DNA of 64,000 bases from an uncultured Bacteroidota bacterium (GTDB lineage: Bacteria > Bacteroidota > Bacteroidia > AKYH767-A > 2013-40CM-41-45): contig CALMQM010000012.1 of the NCBI GenBank assembly GCA_937871435.1, forward strand, positions 1-64,000, written 5' to 3'. Position 1 is the stretch's first letter; the number at the start of each line of letters is the position of its first letter. Below, piece by piece: positions 63,186 through 64,000 of the stretch. The translations under genes were made by a program, and so were the position numbers. The notes beneath the pieces are model-generated. The model was not told the origin of the DNA. It searched no databases and worked only from the letters and a program-made list of their open reading frames with translations.

Positions 63186-64000
63186 TATGGAAATCAGAAA
63201 TATTGCAATTATTGCTCACGTTGACCATGGCAAAACAACATTGGTTGACAAAATGCTTCATCAGGCGAAATTATTCAGGGACAACCAGCATACTGGTGAA
63301 TTGATTCTTGATAACAATGATCTGGAGCGTGAACGAGGCATTACAATCGTTGCAAAAAATGTATCTATCCGATACAAAGGAATTAAGATCAATATTATTG
63401 ATACACCTGGTCACGCTGATTTCGGCGGTGAAGTAGAACGGGTATTGACAATGGCAGATGGTGTTTTGCTTTTGGTTGATGCATTCGAAGGACCTATGCC
63501 ACAGACAAGATTTGTGACACAAAAAGCTTTGGCTTTAGGTTTAAAACCAATTGTGGTTATCAATAAAGTTGACAAAGAAAATTGCAGACCGGAAGAGGTG
63601 CATGAGCAGATCTTCGATTTGTTTTTCAATCTGTCTGCAACAGAAGATCAGCTAAATTTCCCTACTCTGTATGGTTCTTCCAAGCAAGGATGGATGAGTA
63701 CAGATTATAACAAACCAACTGAAGACATCACACCATTGCTTGATGCCATCATTGAGCATATTCCTGCTGCGAATGTAAAAGCAGGTACTCCGCAAATGTT
63801 GATCACTTCACTTGATTACTCTTCGTTTGTTGGTCGAATTGCGATAGGACGTGTCTCCCGTGGATCTATGCGTGAAAGCATGCCGGTTTCTCTCGTAAAA
63901 AGAGATGGAAGTATTGTAAAATCACGTGTAAAAGAATTACACAGTTTCGAAGGTCTTGGAAGGAGCAAACAGGAAACTGTGAATGCAGGAGATATTTGCG
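63186..64000 (+). CDS. typA: Translational GTPase TypA/BipA (3' end outside window)
   Basis: Begins at ATG 63186 and stays open to the window end (about 271 of roughly 600 residues). MEIRNIAIIAHVDHGKTTLV gives G1 at 10-18; RERGITI is switch I; DTPGHADFGGEVERVL is G3/switch II; INKVDKE is G4. GSSKQGWMSTDYN and the domain II start (SSFVGRIAIGRVSRGSM) distinguish TypA from EF-G and LepA. It binds 70S ribosomes and supports growth under stress and 50S assembly. Confidence 0.93.

Noticed and set aside
1-64000. tRNA or rRNA genes
   Set aside because: No cloverleaf or GTTCGA-type T-loop context outside coding DNA was found by eye; a tRNAscan run would settle it.

Overview
The window is a chromosomal stretch of a member of the Bacteroidota. 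Three large secreted proteins (2280, 20896 and the gene whose start is at 62665) end in type IX secretion system (T9SS) type A sorting domains. Housekeeping promoters fit the phylum consensus TTG-N17-23-TAnnTTTG. Start codons almost never have a Shine-Dalgarno sequence, with one conspicuous exception before rplI. Glutamine synthetase type III, a fused branched-chain E1, FtsE, SprE/PorE-like envelope proteins and an H+-PPase also fit. I see no rRNA, tRNA, insertion sequence, prophage or CRISPR array. Genus cannot be named from the sequence alone.

Layout. 1-2.2 kb is the end of a glycosyltransferase cluster. 2.3-5.7 kb has a T9SS cargo protein, ftsE, a small conserved protein and a lipoprotein. 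5.9-10.8 kb holds a 1026-residue TPR protein followed by an outer-membrane beta-barrel, a likely functional pair. 10.9-14.3 kb (minus strand) has an enoyl-CoA hydratase/isomerase, an unrecognised 150-residue protein and paaZ. 14.6-15.8 kb is rpsF-rpsR-rplI. 15.9-23.8 kb has an ABC permease, a small Cys-cluster secreted protein, a Wzz-like/O-antigen-ligase-like pair and a repeat-rich T9SS cargo. 23.8-28.1 kb is a compact five-gene minus-strand cluster (deacetylase-like protein, FemAB/GNAT, upp, membrane protein, YjjG). radC and rpsT follow.

29.5-34.8 kb carries paaH, a DUF853 ATPase, paaI, paaJ and paaY. With paaZ and the hydratase, these cover most of the ring-opening and beta-oxidation part of phenylacetate catabolism. 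The ligase paaK and epoxidase paaABCDE are not here. 34.9-46.8 kb has an SRAP protein, a VOC protein, fused 2-oxoacid dehydrogenase E1, a DODA-type dioxygenase, prfA, purM, a TPR-PD40-OmpA-LysM envelope protein and glnN. 47.3-57.9 kb has a lipoprotein, a fatty-acid desaturase, a DEAD-box helicase, pdhB, a TPR protein, etfB-etfA, a bifunctional-nuclease/UVR protein, an MFS nucleoside transporter and thyA-folA. 58-64 kb has the H+-PPase with a cysteine-rich tail, a T9SS-exported lysyl-oxidase-like protein and the start of typA, which runs off the window.

Most worth following: the 24-cysteine tail on the membrane pyrophosphatase; the exported lysyl oxidase homologue with plausible copper and cofactor residues; the isolated perfect Shine-Dalgarno before rplI in the bS6/bS18 operon; two G/T-rich period-7/14 tandem arrays near 34.9 and 36.1 kb, one touching a start codon; and the TPR/beta-barrel pair. 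Functions rest on motif reading, not database searches. Promoter and terminator calls are by eye.
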